Shown here: piece by piece, positions 47,838-60,529 of the stretch
Layout of the letters: every line of letters begins with the position of its first letter
Numbering within the stretch: position 1 is the first letter of the stretch
From: Desarmillaria ectypa
Lineage: Eukaryota > Basidiomycota > Agaricomycetes > Agaricales > Physalacriaceae
Length of the DNA stretch: 64,000 nucleotides
NCBI GenBank assembly: GCA_030407005.1
Contig: JAUDYN010000002.1
Location: 1,240,001-1,304,000, forward strand
Reading direction: 5' to 3'
Notes under the pieces: generated by a model
What the model saw: only the letters and a program-made list of their open reading frames with translations
Told to the model about the DNA's origin: nothing
Database searches by the model: none
Translations under genes and position numbers: made by a program

Positions 47838-49268
47838 ATGGGTCGACGAAGAAAGAACAAGACACACTTGAAGGGCGTTACCACCGAGTCTACGTCCTTG
47901 CAGCCAGGTGTACCGAAATCTTTTGTTATCAAGCATGGCCAAGTGGGAGCATCCATTGCACAGCTCGTCCGGGATATACGAAAAGTCATGGAACCCAATA
48001 CTGCCAGTCGTCTGAGGGTTTGTGGTTCAGTCTGCGGTAGCACAAAGTTAACTTAATTATTTAGGAGAGAAATAGAAATAAGCTCAAAGATTATTTGACT
48101 CTTGCACCTGCACTTCAAGTCACACATTTACTTGCATTCACTTTGACGCCCATTGCGCCGTCATTGCGGATAGTCCGTCTTTCCTCTGGACCGACTCTCA
48201 GCTTTCGAGTAGAGAGGTATAGTCTTATGAAAGACGTTTTGAATACGTCCAAGAAGGCTCGAAGTATCGGTATGGAATACCTCAGTCCACCTCTGGTATG
48301 TTTCCATTTCGTAGCATTTTGAATCGGAAACTTACTCGAGTAGCTTGTTCTAGCATCATTTCCTCCCCCATCTCCGACAACTCCTCCCCATCTACCCCTT
48401 GTCATGAAGGCCTTCCAATCCCTCTTTCCTCCCCTTTCACCAAAAACGATAGCACTCTCTTCTGCTCGTCGAGTCGTTCTAATATCTTACAACGCTGATC
48501 ATGGTACTGTTGACTTCAGACACTACATTATAACCGTGAAGCCCTACGGTGTATCCAAACGTGTTCGCCGTGTCCTCGAAGGCGCAAACAAAGGCTCAAC
48601 ATGTCACGGATTTTTAGACCTCGGGAACGAGAAGGATGTCGCTGATTTCCTTCTCCGTAAACGAGGTGAACCAGGTCCTGATGGGTATGAAAGCGCCTCT
48701 TCTGCGGAAAGTGTCGCCGGCGATGAAGACGCCGTTGACCTAGCAGACGACTATGTCGGCAAGAATAATAAAAAGGGATCGAGGCGTGCTGTGAGACTCG
48801 ATGAGGTTGGTCCCCGGCTGGAGCTGAGGTTGGTGAAAATTACGGAAGGTATTCCTGGAAAGGAGGGTGGAGTGATATATCACGAATTCGGTGAGTCACA
48901 CTCAGTGTAACATTCAACTAGGTCTAATGACATGCGTAGTGAAAAAATCGAAGAAGGAAGTGGCTAATCTGAAGGAGGCACATGCGGCGAAAGAAAGGTT
49001 ACGAAAGGAGCGAAGGGAGGAGCAAGAGAGGAATGTAGCACGGAAGAAGGCGGCGAAACATGAAGGTGCAGAGAAAGATGGTGGGGACGACGACGACGAC
49101 GATGCAGACAGTAACGGGTACGAGGACGAGGACGAGGAAGGACACTGGGATGATGAGGAAGAGATTAGTGAGGGCGAAGAAAGCGAACAAGAGGAGGCAG
49201 AGGAAAGTAGTGAAGATGAGCAAGAACCAAAACCTCCAAAGAAGATAAAGCTCCGCAGCAAGCGATGA
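47838..49268 (+). CDS. SSF1: Brix-domain ribosome biogenesis factor SSF1/Peter Pan
   Basis: A nucleolar 60S assembly factor. It begins MGRRRKNKTHLKGVTTESTS and continues PKSFVIKHGQVGASIAQLVR DIRKVMEPNTASRLRE, the diagnostic SSF/PPAN start. The Brix domain includes RNKLKDYLTLAPALQVTHLL, LTPIAPSLRIVRLSSGPTLS, ARRVVLISYNADHGTVDFRH YIITVKPYGVSKRVRRVLEG and PRLELRLVKITEGIPGKEGG. The C-terminus is Lys/Glu-rich with an acidic Asp/Glu run and ends PPKKIKLRSKR. About five exons. It is convergent with SYF1, with 98 bp between the stops. Confidence 0.93.
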
Positions 49269-49366
49269 TTGGCGACCTTTCCTGTTCTTACATATTATAT
49301 ACATTATGTTCAAGCGTTCGGAGATAAAAGCTGGATGTCAGATACAATGAAAATACATAACATGTA

Positions 49367-52300
49367 CTACAAATCTTCATCGTCCGAGATATGGATTTCA
49401 TCGGTGTTGCCTACTGGTGCTGGAACATTCCCTTGTGCCTCTTCATCCACGCGAGGCAGTGCCGTCTTTTTCGCAGCCACAAAGGCCGGTCCTTTTGTAG
49501 CACCAGCCTGCTTATCAGCCATAGCCATTGCATCCTCCACTGCATCCTCCAAGTCATTGTCCTTCCTCGTCCCCTGCCTAGCAGCCATTGTCTGTGCCGC
49601 TAAGTAACTCGCCTCAGTGTTGAACTGTGCCTGTACACTACGCTTGATGCGCAACATCTCCCTGAAAGTGTCCTCAGATCCTGTCTCGATTTCAAAGCTA
49701 TTCCATTCGGTCCAGAATTGAGGGTTGACACGGGGGTCACAGAATTGGGAGGCATGCGCGTAGATTGCGCGCGCCCGATCAATTTCACCGAGCTTGCGTT
49801 CCAGAGCGGCGAAACGGAGGCACACCTCGGCCGTTTGTCGATCCGGAAGAACTGCGAAAAGGTTAGATTAAGTAATAAGATACCAGTATTGAGAAGCATA
49901 CCTTCCAAGGCCCGCTCGTATATGGGACGCGTGGCGGGAAGCCCGTAATTGGCAGTGGCTTTGGCGATGTAGATGGTAAACATCTATGAGGGTTGAAATA
50001 GTGAGTATAATAGTGTTTGATCATGTGAGCGATTCGTATACCTCAAACTTGTCTTCATCAGCAACGACCTGAGTGGCACGGTCAAAGATAGACATGGCTC
50101 GTTTAGCAAGGCCATGGTCTTCTTCCAGCTGGGCGTACATCAAGAAGAGAGGTTTACATGACTTCGGAGGACATTTCTCTAATGCTTGCTCGAAAAGATC
50201 CCGAGCACGTTCAATTTTCGTGCCGCCCTGCAGAACTAACATAAACAGGAATCGAAGTACATAGCGGGAAAACTCACATATCGTTTAATGAATTTCGACA
50301 GGTATATATTCCATATCTCAAAGGATATAGGGAAAGTAAAAAGCTCTACACCCCGTTCGTAGACCTGTTAAGCATGGATGTTGAGCATCGAATACAGACC
50401 TAGGCATGAGGACTTGCCTTGAAGCTCTCCTCGAAATATTTGTTCTCCTCCAAGAACGCAGCATAATTGACAATAATTTGGGCGTTTGCTATCCTGAGCT
50501 CCAGAATCTTATCGTAGACTGCTTTTGCGGTTTCCACTGAGCCTATAGATTCTTCGAGGTCAACATAGAACGACCAAAGCTTGAGAGACTTGAACAAGCG
50601 TGTCTGCGCTGATAATGTCTGCACATCATAACGTCAGCATGGCTCAGAAATCGATACTAATTCGACATACGTGATCATGGTAATTTATTCTTGTGTTTTT
50701 AGGAATAGCTGCGGCGCGCTGCATCACCCGAATAGCTTCGTCGTAATTTCTACGTCCAAGTTAGGTTTGCTTGATCATTAAATGGAAGTTGAAACATACT
50801 CGTGTCGAATCTCCAGCTCTGACCATTCGCACCAGATTTCGGCCAGGTCTTCCACGGCCCTGAAGTTCACTTTGGTCCCCTTCTCGAGAATTTTTCGGCT
50901 GCTGTCGAGGTCTGGTTCGGCTGTTCCACTTGCGCCGCCTTCCTCGTAGTACTTGGCGAAGTTAACATATAACCGATGCAAGTTGGCGGTAGCCTTTCGA
51001 GGTACAACAGTTTCTAATGCTTTGGTGTATGTTTCCGCAACCTTATATAGGATTTGAGATTACGCATGATCTGGTGGGGTAGGACTTACCTTCTCGTCAT
51101 CCTCTCCCCATAGAGCCACTCTTTTCTCCCATTCTTGGACATCATTGGGATTTCGTCGTATCAATACCTCATTCACAAGGAATGGTCGTCGATCCATTAG
51201 CTCCTCGAACTCCTTCATCCTAACGTCGAGCTCCTTCTCCGTCTCCGCAGCATCTTCTTCATCTTCTTCATCAGCCAAATTCTGCATCATGGCAGAAATC
51301 AAAGACTCGCAGAATTCTGCATAGGCATCGAATATCTGTGTGAAGTCACGAATAGTCAATACCGAAGAGATGCCCTGTTCAAAAGTATCCTTCGCCCGGT
51401 CAAATTCTCCACGCTTGATCCAATATGTTGCTAGACCAGTCCACAAACGACCCGCTTGGTCCTTGTACAATTCAAGGCCATCTTTCTGTATGATCCTCTC
51501 GATATTGAGCTTGCGTGGGCTTGTAGGGTCCTCGTCCTCGTCATGCTCTGGAACAGGTTTGGACTGACCATCGGCAGGAGCGGACCCCAACGACTTTGCA
51601 GCATCAGCCTGTTCGTTGCTTGCATTGGAGATGTCAGTCTCATCAATGTCCAAGCCTACGTCATCCGAAAACTTCTCGACGACGTCCAACCAATCTCCCA
51701 AAAGTTGGTATGGGCTCTTGCCTTCGGGGCTGACGTATTCTCCACGCGAGGCTTTCCGTGCCAGCGAAAGAAGGAGCTTTGCAGCTTCGAGAGGACGCGG
51801 GTCTGCAGTCGAAGGTGAAAGTAGGAGAGAAGCAAAGCGTTCTGTTACGCTCGGGTCAACAGCGATGTAGCGACGATACATTGCAACCATTGTTGATCCT
51901 CCTCGAGTCTCCGACCAGAGGAGATATCGAACCCAGATACGGAAATGAAGAGAAGGCGGAAGTGTTCGCAGGGCTCGGTCGAAAGTATGGCGTGCATGAG
52001 TATAGGATATTATTGGAGGACATGAAGGGTGGAAAAATATGGATAGGTACAATAGCCATAGTCGGGGAAGCTACAGAGAAGAATTATAAGATCTGGAAAA
52101 TGCATGTCAAAGGGTACGTACCTTTGGTAACCACATAAGAGCGCGTTCAAATGTCGCAACAAGCGACTTCCACTCTTCCCAGCCAACGACGCCATCCAAG
52201 CCTGCCTCCCACTCTTCAAGATCTTCTTTTTCCTCCTCCAGCGCGTCCTTCATCTCGGGAAACTTCTTTTTGCCGCCAGGTCTCTTTTTCACGACCTGCT

Positions 52301-52697
52301 TACCCAGCACGAACGACATACGCATCGTCAGATACGACTTCCACATCTTGAATGAGCCAGGAAACTGGACCAGCGCTGACTCATAGAGGTACGTTAGGCG
52401 CTGCAACGATATGCGGCGAAGCGGCGTCGACAGAGGCTCAATAAGCGCTGCAACCTCTTCGGGGAGATCTGACGGCCGTTCTGTTTTGATCTGAGATGTA
52501 TATGCATCCCGTGCAGTATGGATTGCCGACCACCAGGCGCGAAAAGACTGTGGATTACGGAGGAGGTCCTCCTCGCGGTGCAGATCTTTTACGGTGACGA
52601 GGTCAGGGTGAGTAACTGGGCTTGGGATAGGGAATGTCAGTGGAAAGATAGAGGAAAGACTCTCCAACGAGTTCCCTTTTTCTGCAACTGAGGGCAT
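49367..52697 (-). CDS. SYF1: pre-mRNA-splicing factor SYF1 (XAB2), HAT-repeat protein
   Basis: A scaffold subunit of the Prp19-associated (NTC) spliceosome complex. The start [20 protein letters not shown] at 52697 leads into HAT repeats rich in Trp and Tyr: [75 protein letters not shown] repeats near 51.9 kb, [56 protein letters not shown] and [20 protein letters not shown]. It ends with the conserved C-terminus: [31 protein letters not shown] and [11 protein letters not shown]. About ten exons. It diverges from BET4 across only 96 bp. Confidence 0.93.
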
Positions 52698-52793
52698 CGT
52701 GGTCGGCGACGGGCAGGAGTTGTGATCTTCAAAGTGAAGCGAATGGGACCAGTCAAAGTTCCCACGGTTACCTTTCCCCTTGCTTTATCAGCC
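52698..52793. promoter_or_regulatory. compact divergent promoter of SYF1 and BET4
   Basis: Only 96 bp separate the two start codons, so the promoters and probably the 5' UTRs overlap. No TATA box is seen. Confidence 0.4.
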
Positions 52794-54198
52794 ATGGTCT
52801 GTACATGTCAAGTTAATCGTTATATCGTCTCAATGGCATCCTTTAGCACGGAGTCAAGCGCATTCGGCAAAGCAAGGAGGCTGTTGAAGCCAGGGAAGCA
52901 CGTGAACAAGCCAAGATCAAGGAGTATCTTGCACTGAACAACGACATATTGGTTCGGGTAGGGCTTCAAGCAGCATGGCCGAGTAACGGAGGCTGATTTT
53001 CTTACAGAAGAAGAATAAGGATTGGTCCAAGGAAGCCCTGGATCTGACAACCCGAATGCTCCAAATCAATCCAGAGTTTTATACTGTATGGAACTATCGC
53101 CGGGCTATACTGTTAAACGGAATATTCACAAGCAGGTGCGACGCATGTCATTCTTGTCAACGTCGTGGCTCAACTGCCGCAAGGACGCCTCAAGAAATCA
53201 ACGGCTTTCTTTCAGATGACCTTTCTTTGACGACACTTGCCTTGAAGGTACATCCGAAAGTGTATTGGATTTGGAATCATCGTCGATGGTGCCTCGAGCA
53301 CATACCCGATGGTCCTGGTACCGACACCGAAGGCGACCCTGAAGGCTGGAAAAAGACGTACTGGGACAAAGAAATGTTCGTTGTAGAACGGATGCTGGAC
53401 GCCGATCCTCGCAATTGCAAGTACCTTTTCCCCTTATACACCCTTCTCTTTCTGATACTCCTCTAGTTCACGCATGGAATTACAGGAGATACGTACTATC
53501 TGGCATGCCCGTTCCTCGATCCGAGACATCCGAGTTGGCGTACACCACCAAAAAGATCGAATCTAATTTTTCCAACTTCAGTGCATGGCACCAACGCTCC
53601 AAGGTGTTAACTTCTTTATGGAATAGCGGTTGTCTTGATCCCGTCAAAACCAAAGAAGATGGTGTGTCATGGGTCCAAACAATCGTGTCCCTGGTCTTAC
53701 TTGTCGTAGAGTTTGAGCTCGTACGAAATGCTATGTTCACAGACCCGGATGACCAAAGCGTCTGGATATACCACCGATGGCTCATAGGCCCAGGTTCGAT
53801 ACAACTTTTATATTTTCCCACTGAGGCTGACAATACAATGTCCTATCGGCAGGTGATGATAAGATGCATTTGGAGAACGAGATTGCCGGTATCCAGGAAC
53901 TGTTGGACGAACAACCTGACAGTAAATGTACGTCACGCTACTCAGTTTGATCTAGTATACTTGTTTAACTCCATTCGTAGGGTGCATGGAATCCATTGTG
54001 TACTATAAACGCCTCCTAATCTCAAAGCACGGTGCATCGACGGATACCGTCCGCTTGGCCCGGGATTGTCATTCTCTATTAGAGCAATTAATTGAGCTAG
54101 ATCCAGCTAGACGCAACAGGTATAGAGAGATAGGTGCGCATGTTTGGCCCATATATGGAAACATTATTTATTTTATTCTCCTAGCTTTGCAGTGTTGA
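52794..54198 (+). CDS. BET4: Rab geranylgeranyltransferase alpha subunit (BET4)
   Basis: The alpha subunit of type II protein geranylgeranyltransferase, which prenylates the C-terminal cysteines of Rab proteins such as Ypt1. The start is a 3-nt coding exon: ATG at 52794 followed directly by an intron, then HGVKRIRQSKEAVEAREARE, the standard N-terminus. Prenyltransferase alpha repeats follow: INPEFYTVWNYRRAILLNG, VHPKVYWIWNHRRWCLEHIP, NFHAWNYRRYVLSGMPVPRS, NFSNFSAWHQRSKVLTSLW and DDQSVWIYHRWLIGPG. The end reads LIELDPARRNRYREIALQC, with stop at 54196-54198 after a late intron; this last splice is the least certain part. About eight exons. Confidence 0.88.
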
Positions 54199-54312
54199 TG
54201 GATACGGCGCCCCCCTCATTGTGCATAAGTAATCAATTTCATTCATATTACAAAACAAGGCAACGATTCTTCATTCGACACATTTCCTACAACATTTCTT
54301 CCGACGAGGCGC

Positions 54313-54540
54313 TTAGCACTTGCACTCGCCAGGCTTGCAGGCGCAGCTAGAACATAGCAACAATGGTCAGAAAACATGCTACATTCCAGACGACAAAGAC
54401 TCACGATGCGCCGCAGTTGCAAGAGGCACTGCCGCAGCCATTCTGAGAAACAGGGGTCTCAACAGTCTGTAAACAATGTAAGCCGAGATTTGTTGACTTG
54501 GACGAGGAGTGAACGAAGAGAAGGTGCGTACAGTGAACAT
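54313..54540 (-). CDS. copper-metallothionein-like cysteine-rich peptide (34 aa)
   Basis: A tiny metal-binding peptide of 34 residues with seven cysteines, at positions 14, 19, 21, 25, 27, 32 and 34. Three exons: exon 1 is 9 nt (codes MFT, 54532-54540), the second runs TVETPVSQNGCGSASCNCGA and ends within a Ser codon, and the third codes CACKPGECKC. Spacings include CNC, CAC and CKC pairs, with no aromatic residue in the Cys-rich part, like Neurospora-type and mushroom copper thioneins. Expected role: buffering cytosolic copper or other soft metals. It is too short for ordinary gene finding. A TATA-like box lies about 85-95 bp upstream. Cys spacing and a short leader before it support a real gene. 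Confidence 0.85.
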
Positions 54541-55477
54541 TGTAAATCGAGGTTTATAAAGGTTGATCGCGGTAGTTGTGGTTTGTGGGAGAGTTGGTTG
54601 GAGAGCACCTGCTACTTTGGACTCCTTTTTATAAGCTTGCCAGACTGTTTACCTTTGTTGTTTCCATCGCTGACTCAGCCATCCAGATATTCGCGCATGT
54701 ATCCACAAAACAGCGCATAGCCCTCCTATTGGCTGTCCATAAAATGGTGCAGTCAAGTGTTCAGGGTGGGCAATGTGACTTCTTATTCTAACAGCTTACT
54801 TGGCAGCCAGCACGATTTCTCAAGGATAATATCTCGTCAACTGCAAGCGTAATCCCGGTCGGATCTATCTAAAATGCTGTAGTCCTTTATCGCCGGCCTC
54901 CACTTCAGCATGTTGTCCGCCATGTAACCGCAGAAGTAGGCTTTTTTACGTTTCCAAAATTGAACCTATCGAACCAGGCCGGTGGTCCAGAGACATGTTT
55001 CTGACGCGTGATGATGAACGATGTATCCTGACCGCATACCCGCATTAACAATTATCTTTGATTGCGATAATCTCCTGTATGTTTCTGTACGTCTCTCGTT
55101 CTGAAGGGACGAATAGTAGTTACCGCTCGCCTGCGATGAACGGAAGCTTAACTGCCAATTTTCCGATTATAAAAATCTTTAATAGATAATTCATATCTTC
55201 TTCATCCTGTCCTTAGTGTTTCGATGTTGACGATAATCTGCATTTATTCCTTCTCTTACCGTATGGCAAATACAGTGGCTGAACGACTGGCTTTTTTGCT
55301 TGGTTTTTCAACTTTATTGTTCCGTACGGCCATGCTTCCGGCAAATCCCGAAGAACATCAGCCTCGTGTATCCGGCGTGGTTGAGATAGAAATTTCACCT
55401 TTTTCTCTCGCCATTCCGTCGTCCGTTGACGACGTCCACGACCTCTGTCGACCATCTTTCTGTCACCTCTGACGGTA
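54541..55477. other. metallothionein upstream region and EDC4 promoter
   Basis: The part next to 54540 is the metallothionein promoter, with a TATAAAAA box on the minus strand at about 54626-54633. Nothing else coding was recognised. A plus-strand ORF at 55224-55472 ends just before the EDC4 start and has no motif. Confidence 0.35.
54626..54633 (-). promoter_or_regulatory. TATA box of the metallothionein gene
   Basis: On the minus strand the sequence reads TATAAAAAGGAGTCC, about 90 bp before the ATG at 54540. A strong TATA box is in keeping with a stress- or metal-inducible gene; no metal-response element was identified. Confidence 0.5.
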
Positions 55478-58400
55478 ATGGAGGCTCGTAACAACCTTTT
55501 TTCTCGTGGCTCGACACCACCTGTACAGCAGCCTCAGCCACAGTATCACTCCAGTCAGCATCTATCGCACAACATTTCTTCTACCAATATCGACACTCTG
55601 TTTCAACATATCAATTCTTCGTCTTCTGACCTTTCCCAATCACAGTCCCAACAGTCATTCAGTCAGCAAGAGAGTTACGGCAGCAACGGGTCCAATCCAA
55701 CAACGCCCATGATGTCCGTGTCTGACGAACCATCGTCCCCGCATGCGAGCAGTAATTCGAACGCTACCCTCGCCGAAAGGCAAAATGCATTATTATCTTT
55801 GCTTGCTGGCCCTCCAAGCAATCCAGCACCTCGTAACTCGAATGCTGGGCCTGGTCCGACCATGCCACAGCAGATTCCTACGCCTCCAGGAGGTTCACAG
55901 CCTAGGTCTGGATCGGGAGGTTCTGCAGCAAGCGCAGAAGCGCAAGGAAAATTGCTGTTGGAGCAGTTGATGGCTGGGTGAGTGTAATATATGTTCTTGC
56001 CGTGTTTCGTGTCAGACGCGTTTGCTGGGCATTTTGCCGGCGCTGATCTTATCTCTTTTCCTTCGACATGCAAATTTCATTCGTTACCGTGCAGCATGTC
56101 CCTGCATAATGTCTGCTCTGTCTGTCTTGGTGCCACGATCGGAATCCACACGCGGAAGCTGCGTGGTAGCCAGTGCCATGCATCTGACCTTCTTTTATGC
56201 TCGCTCGTTCCTTCAAGTTACTGATGTGTCTTCTATCTCGCTTGTAGAACAGCCCCAAGGTCAAATTATTCAGAATCTCCACACAGTTCTGCCAACCCTG
56301 CAGTCGCACCATCGCCGCCATATCAGTCGCAGGAAGAGTATCGTTCCTACGGCCCACAGTATCAGGATACTATCGATATTACCGCAGACATTCCTCGTGC
56401 TCCTGTTCCATCCCAACCTCAGCAGCAGCTACCACCGCAGTCAGCAGCCGAACCACAAAAAACCATGTTCGACTTTGTCTCTCCTTTCGACGCTCTCTCG
56501 TCGACATCAGGACCTCCCAAGAAAAAGGCCCCGCAGCCTGCAACTGTTTCCAGTGGCGGCGAAGAATCAAGCTCGTGGACGTCGGTGTCGGACCCGAAGC
56601 GACGATCTGTCGAAAACCTCTTGGAGCAGATGACTAACATCCAGTCATATCCTCAGCAGACATCGCCGTATGATTTGTATGATCCATCTAGCAGCGATTA
56701 CACACCTAGGTCCACAGTGGATACAAGGTTGTCTCAGGCGGATCCTCGAGTTCCACCCCCACCTCTTCCTCCAAAACCCGCTCCGGGTCGTGAACCCTCT
56801 CCCCGTCTCTCACCACCAAAGACACAAGCACAGCGTGCACGCATGGGTGAATCACCGGCCAGTCAACAAGGTACCATTCAGAGCAATGGCGGCAACAGGC
56901 GAGATAAGGAAAGCTCCCCAGGGCCTCGTGGCGGTAGCATCAGGCGTGGCCAGGGTAGGGGAAACAAGAACTACGCGAACGCGAAGTGCGTTCATGTCAT
57001 TTACCATGCGATTCTCTTTTTGCTTACAACTCTTGGCTAGTTCTCAGCCGCAGACTATCATCTTCGATGTCTCTCAGCCTTTGGATGAAATCCAGGCACC
57101 AAGGGATTCCGTTAAATCGACGGCGATTGCATTGGTCAAGCAGGAGACTGTCTTTCTTCCTGGGACAACCATTGGTGCCACGCACTGGGTAGCCTATGCT
57201 ATGAGCAGGGGGCGTGTTCGTGTAATCTCTCGTTCCAACGGAGATCGAACTCTACTTCAGCTACCGCCTACCTTTGGAAATGCCAGTGTCTCTGACATGG
57301 CGGTCTTCGGCAATCGCTTAGCCGGCGTCACCTCCGACGGTGGATTTGTCGTTTGGGAGCTCCCTGAAGTGATCACAGACGATGTACCGTATGTCTTTGT
57401 TATCAGTCGAACTGATTGAATACTGAAGATCTACAGGGGAACTCTGTTGCTTTGTGTAGCACCTTTGCCGGAGGCAGAACCTCTTCAGTCTGTGAAATGG
57501 CATCCCAAAGATCCTGACACTCTTGCTGTTGCTTCTGATAGCCAAATTTATCTCATTGATTTAGCCAATGTTTCCGGATTGCATGGCCCCAACTTGACTC
57601 ATAATGACCTTCGTCACATCGGCCATCTCATGACTCTGTCTTCTGTAAGTTCACCCTTTCCCTTTGAATTTACATTGACGGTATCTGATCGCTAATTCAC
57701 GCAGTCATTGGTTGCCTTCGACTTTGATACTCTGCAATACGCGCTCCTTACTATCTCCACTGACTCTACTCTAACAACGTGGAATATCCAGGACAGAGTT
57801 CCTTATGCCAGTCATAAGATCCGCGGCGAAGATACGCCCTCTTCGCTCACATACGCAGACGGTGTCATTGTTGTTGGTAGGAAGAACGGGACTGTGTTCC
57901 AACTCCTTTCGTCCAATACGAAAGCGGTGCTTTCTACAATCAAATTCATAAACAGTACTAGTGGTCCAGACGAACTTAACATGTTCGGCCATGTTAGCTA
58001 CGATGCACGGATTCAGACTCTTTGGATCGCTAATTCGAGGCGTGACAGTATGATCGCCTTCAAGCTGAACATGGACTCTCCCGTGATCATGGGTGACGAG
58101 TCTGGCAGGGGTTACGTCGAGCAGGTCGTCGAATTTTCCGGGCCGAAGCCCACCATACATTTCGTCATTTTGACGGCAGACGCAGACCCCAATGGGGATG
58201 AGGCCTACGCCGCCTGCATTGCTGCTAAAGTACCTCCTGGGGAGTTGGCCCTGGCGGCGTTCTCTGTACATTCGAGTGGTGTTGATCAGATCCTTATCCG
58301 TAGAGAATGGTTTGATATTGCGCTTGGGTCGACGACAGCTAAATACCCTCCTGTCACTCCATCGCAGCCTCCTGAAAAGGTCAGGCAAGCACCAACGGTT

Positions 58401-60231
58401 ACTGCCCCCCAGCCGGCAGCGCCTCCCCGCCTGAGGACGCCACCGTCAGAAGAGGTCGAGGTTGATGTATCGAGGGATGAGGGACGGATACATGAGCCGA
58501 AGGGGAAAGGTCAGAAGGGGAAGAATGTGACTTGGGGTGGTAAGGACGATAATGGGAAGGGCAAGGAAAAGGAGAACACTGAAGTACCCGTCGGACAAGT
58601 TTTGACTAAGGAGATGAAGAAGTTGGAGGACAGTTTGCATACAAGAATCACGCGCTCGCTCAACAAAGAAATGGACAAGCAACGTGAGTGGCTTGCTTTG
58701 ACAGCACTGATGAATAATCTGACATTTTTTATAGAGCAACGATTTGAGGACGCTCGAGCACATGAGCAGGCGGAAGACTTCGCTCGGCAGGAGAAGATTC
58801 TGAAGTTAATTTCTACGGAATTGACAAGGAACACCACCAGGGTCGTCGAGGTCGCCGTCAAGAACGAGGTCCAGAATTCAGTTCTTCCTTCTCTTGAAAG
58901 TATCACCAGGAACGAGGTGAAAACTGTTTTGAATGACCAGCTCGGAAGGGGCCTCACGGACCTTGTCTCACGAGTAGGTCCACTTCTTTCGGCATTCTTG
59001 ATTAGTGCTAACGCTCCCTTTGTAGCGTCTTCCTGCGGAGATGGAGACTCTGTTACTTCGTCCGGAGTTTTCCAACAAGCTCGCACAGATCCTCGCGTCC
59101 AATATCAATATCGCTATTGATAGACAAGTGAAGGAAGTGGTTTCCCAGATTCTCATTCCTGAAATACACAATATCAAGGGTGAGATCACGCGGTGGCAGA
59201 GTGAAGTCAGTAGAAGCCATGAGGTATGCATTGTCACGTTGATCTGCTGCGACAAGTTGATAACACCATTATGCAGACGTCGATCGGCCAGTTGGAACGG
59301 TCGGTGCGATTGTTGTCCGAGCAGGTCAAGTTCCAGAGTTCCCATCCTCCGGCTGGTACTCCTCCAACACAGCCTCCGGCATCGCAATCGCTTCCTATGG
59401 GCATGCAACAACAACAAGCCATGGGTCAGCCTCAACTTCAAATGCAGGCTCGCATGCCCATGGGTCACTCCGGTGGTCCCATGCCTCAGCAGCAACCGGG
59501 ATGGTATCCTCATGACCCACAACCGGCGCAAGCACCTCTGCCGTCATGGTACAGGCAGGGAATCGCGGCACCGCAACCCTCTCACCCTGCGCAGCCTCCA
59601 CCTCCGGTTGAGAAGCCCATAACTGCGGACGAAATGGCCAAATATGAGAATCACTTCGTAGAGCACTTGTCGCCTTCGGCCCCCGTGCCAGATCTCCTTA
59701 ATCTCTTATCTCGTACTAACATTGACACGGTTCTCTCCACGCGACCCGATGTTCCTACGCTGTCTCAGACCTGTATCATTGTTATAATTCATCGAGTAAG
59801 CCCGTGACTTTGTAATTGGGCATTGTTATAGCTGACTGGTTGCGCAGACTACCCCCATCATTGACATGTCTGCACCTTCTGATCCCGCGTTTAAACTTGC
59901 TGTTCAGTGGATGCACCGAGCCCTACAACTCCTGCGTCTGGACGTAAGTGTTTATATATGACGGATGCAGTTGTATATGCTGAATGCGCACTTACAGGAC
60001 AACATGATGCTGGACTACGCTCCAAGAGTCATGCCCACGATTTATCGTAGTCTCGGTATAACGGAAAAGCGTCTGAGTCTGCTCCCGGAGATGTCTTCCT
60101 CGACGAATGAGGGTATACAGCATTTGAGAGAGATTCGGGCAATGATTGAACGAAAGGTTCCTAGTGTAATGAGAACTCAGGCTTCCGCTGCTTCCGCTGG
60201 AAGTTCTGCGTCCAATGCTGGTCAGGCTTGA
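55478..60231 (+). CDS. EDC4/Ge-1-like mRNA decapping scaffold
   Basis: A large protein resembling enhancer of mRNA decapping 4, the P-body scaffold that links DCP1-DCP2. The N-terminal third is low-complexity (MEARNNLFSRGSTPPVQQPQ; later PPPPLPPKPAPG). A WD40-like region follows: IFDVSQPLDEIQAPRDSVKS, GRVRVISRSNGDRTLLQLPP, VSDMAVFGNRLAGVTSDGGF VVWELPE, LQSVKWHPKDPDTLAVASDS, and ALLTISTDSTLTTWNIQDRV. Then come a basic GKGKEKEN-type linker, a coiled coil (EMKKLEDSLHTRITRSLNKE, ISTELTRNTTRVVEVAVKNE), a Gln/Pro/Met-rich stretch, and a helical C-terminal domain (ITADEMAKYENHFVEHLSPS, VPDLLNLLSRTNIDTVLSTR, FKLAVQWMHRALQLLRLD). Stop TGA at 60229-60231. About fifteen exons. Identity rests on domain order and the C-terminal helical domain. 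Confidence 0.8.
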
Positions 60232-60529
60232 GATATGTCATTCTTTTTTACGATTTCTTTTGAACTTTACTTTTACTTGGGCTCTATTCCTGTATTCTTT
60301 CTTACTCACGAATATCATTACGCTTCGAAATGACGTGAGTGGTATTGCCAGTTCCCGATATAGAAATTTGGTGCGCTGCACTCGTCCGACACCGCAATTC
60401 TTTACTCATACCATCATCTCGCCAACATTGCGTGCAGCCTGTACTAGTGCTGAAAGGAAGGGATATTCGCTTATCCCTTGACAGAGCTGTATCTGTTGAA
60501 CAGTACGCTCTTGTCTGGTTTACTTCGTC

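Noticed and set aside
48914..49261. Ser-rich minus-strand ORF
   Set aside because: Antisense of the acidic GAA/GAC-rich tail of SSF1, which turns into Ser codons on the other strand.
57771..58388. 205-codon minus-strand ORF
   Set aside because: Shadow of the long EDC4-like exon; no motif of its own.
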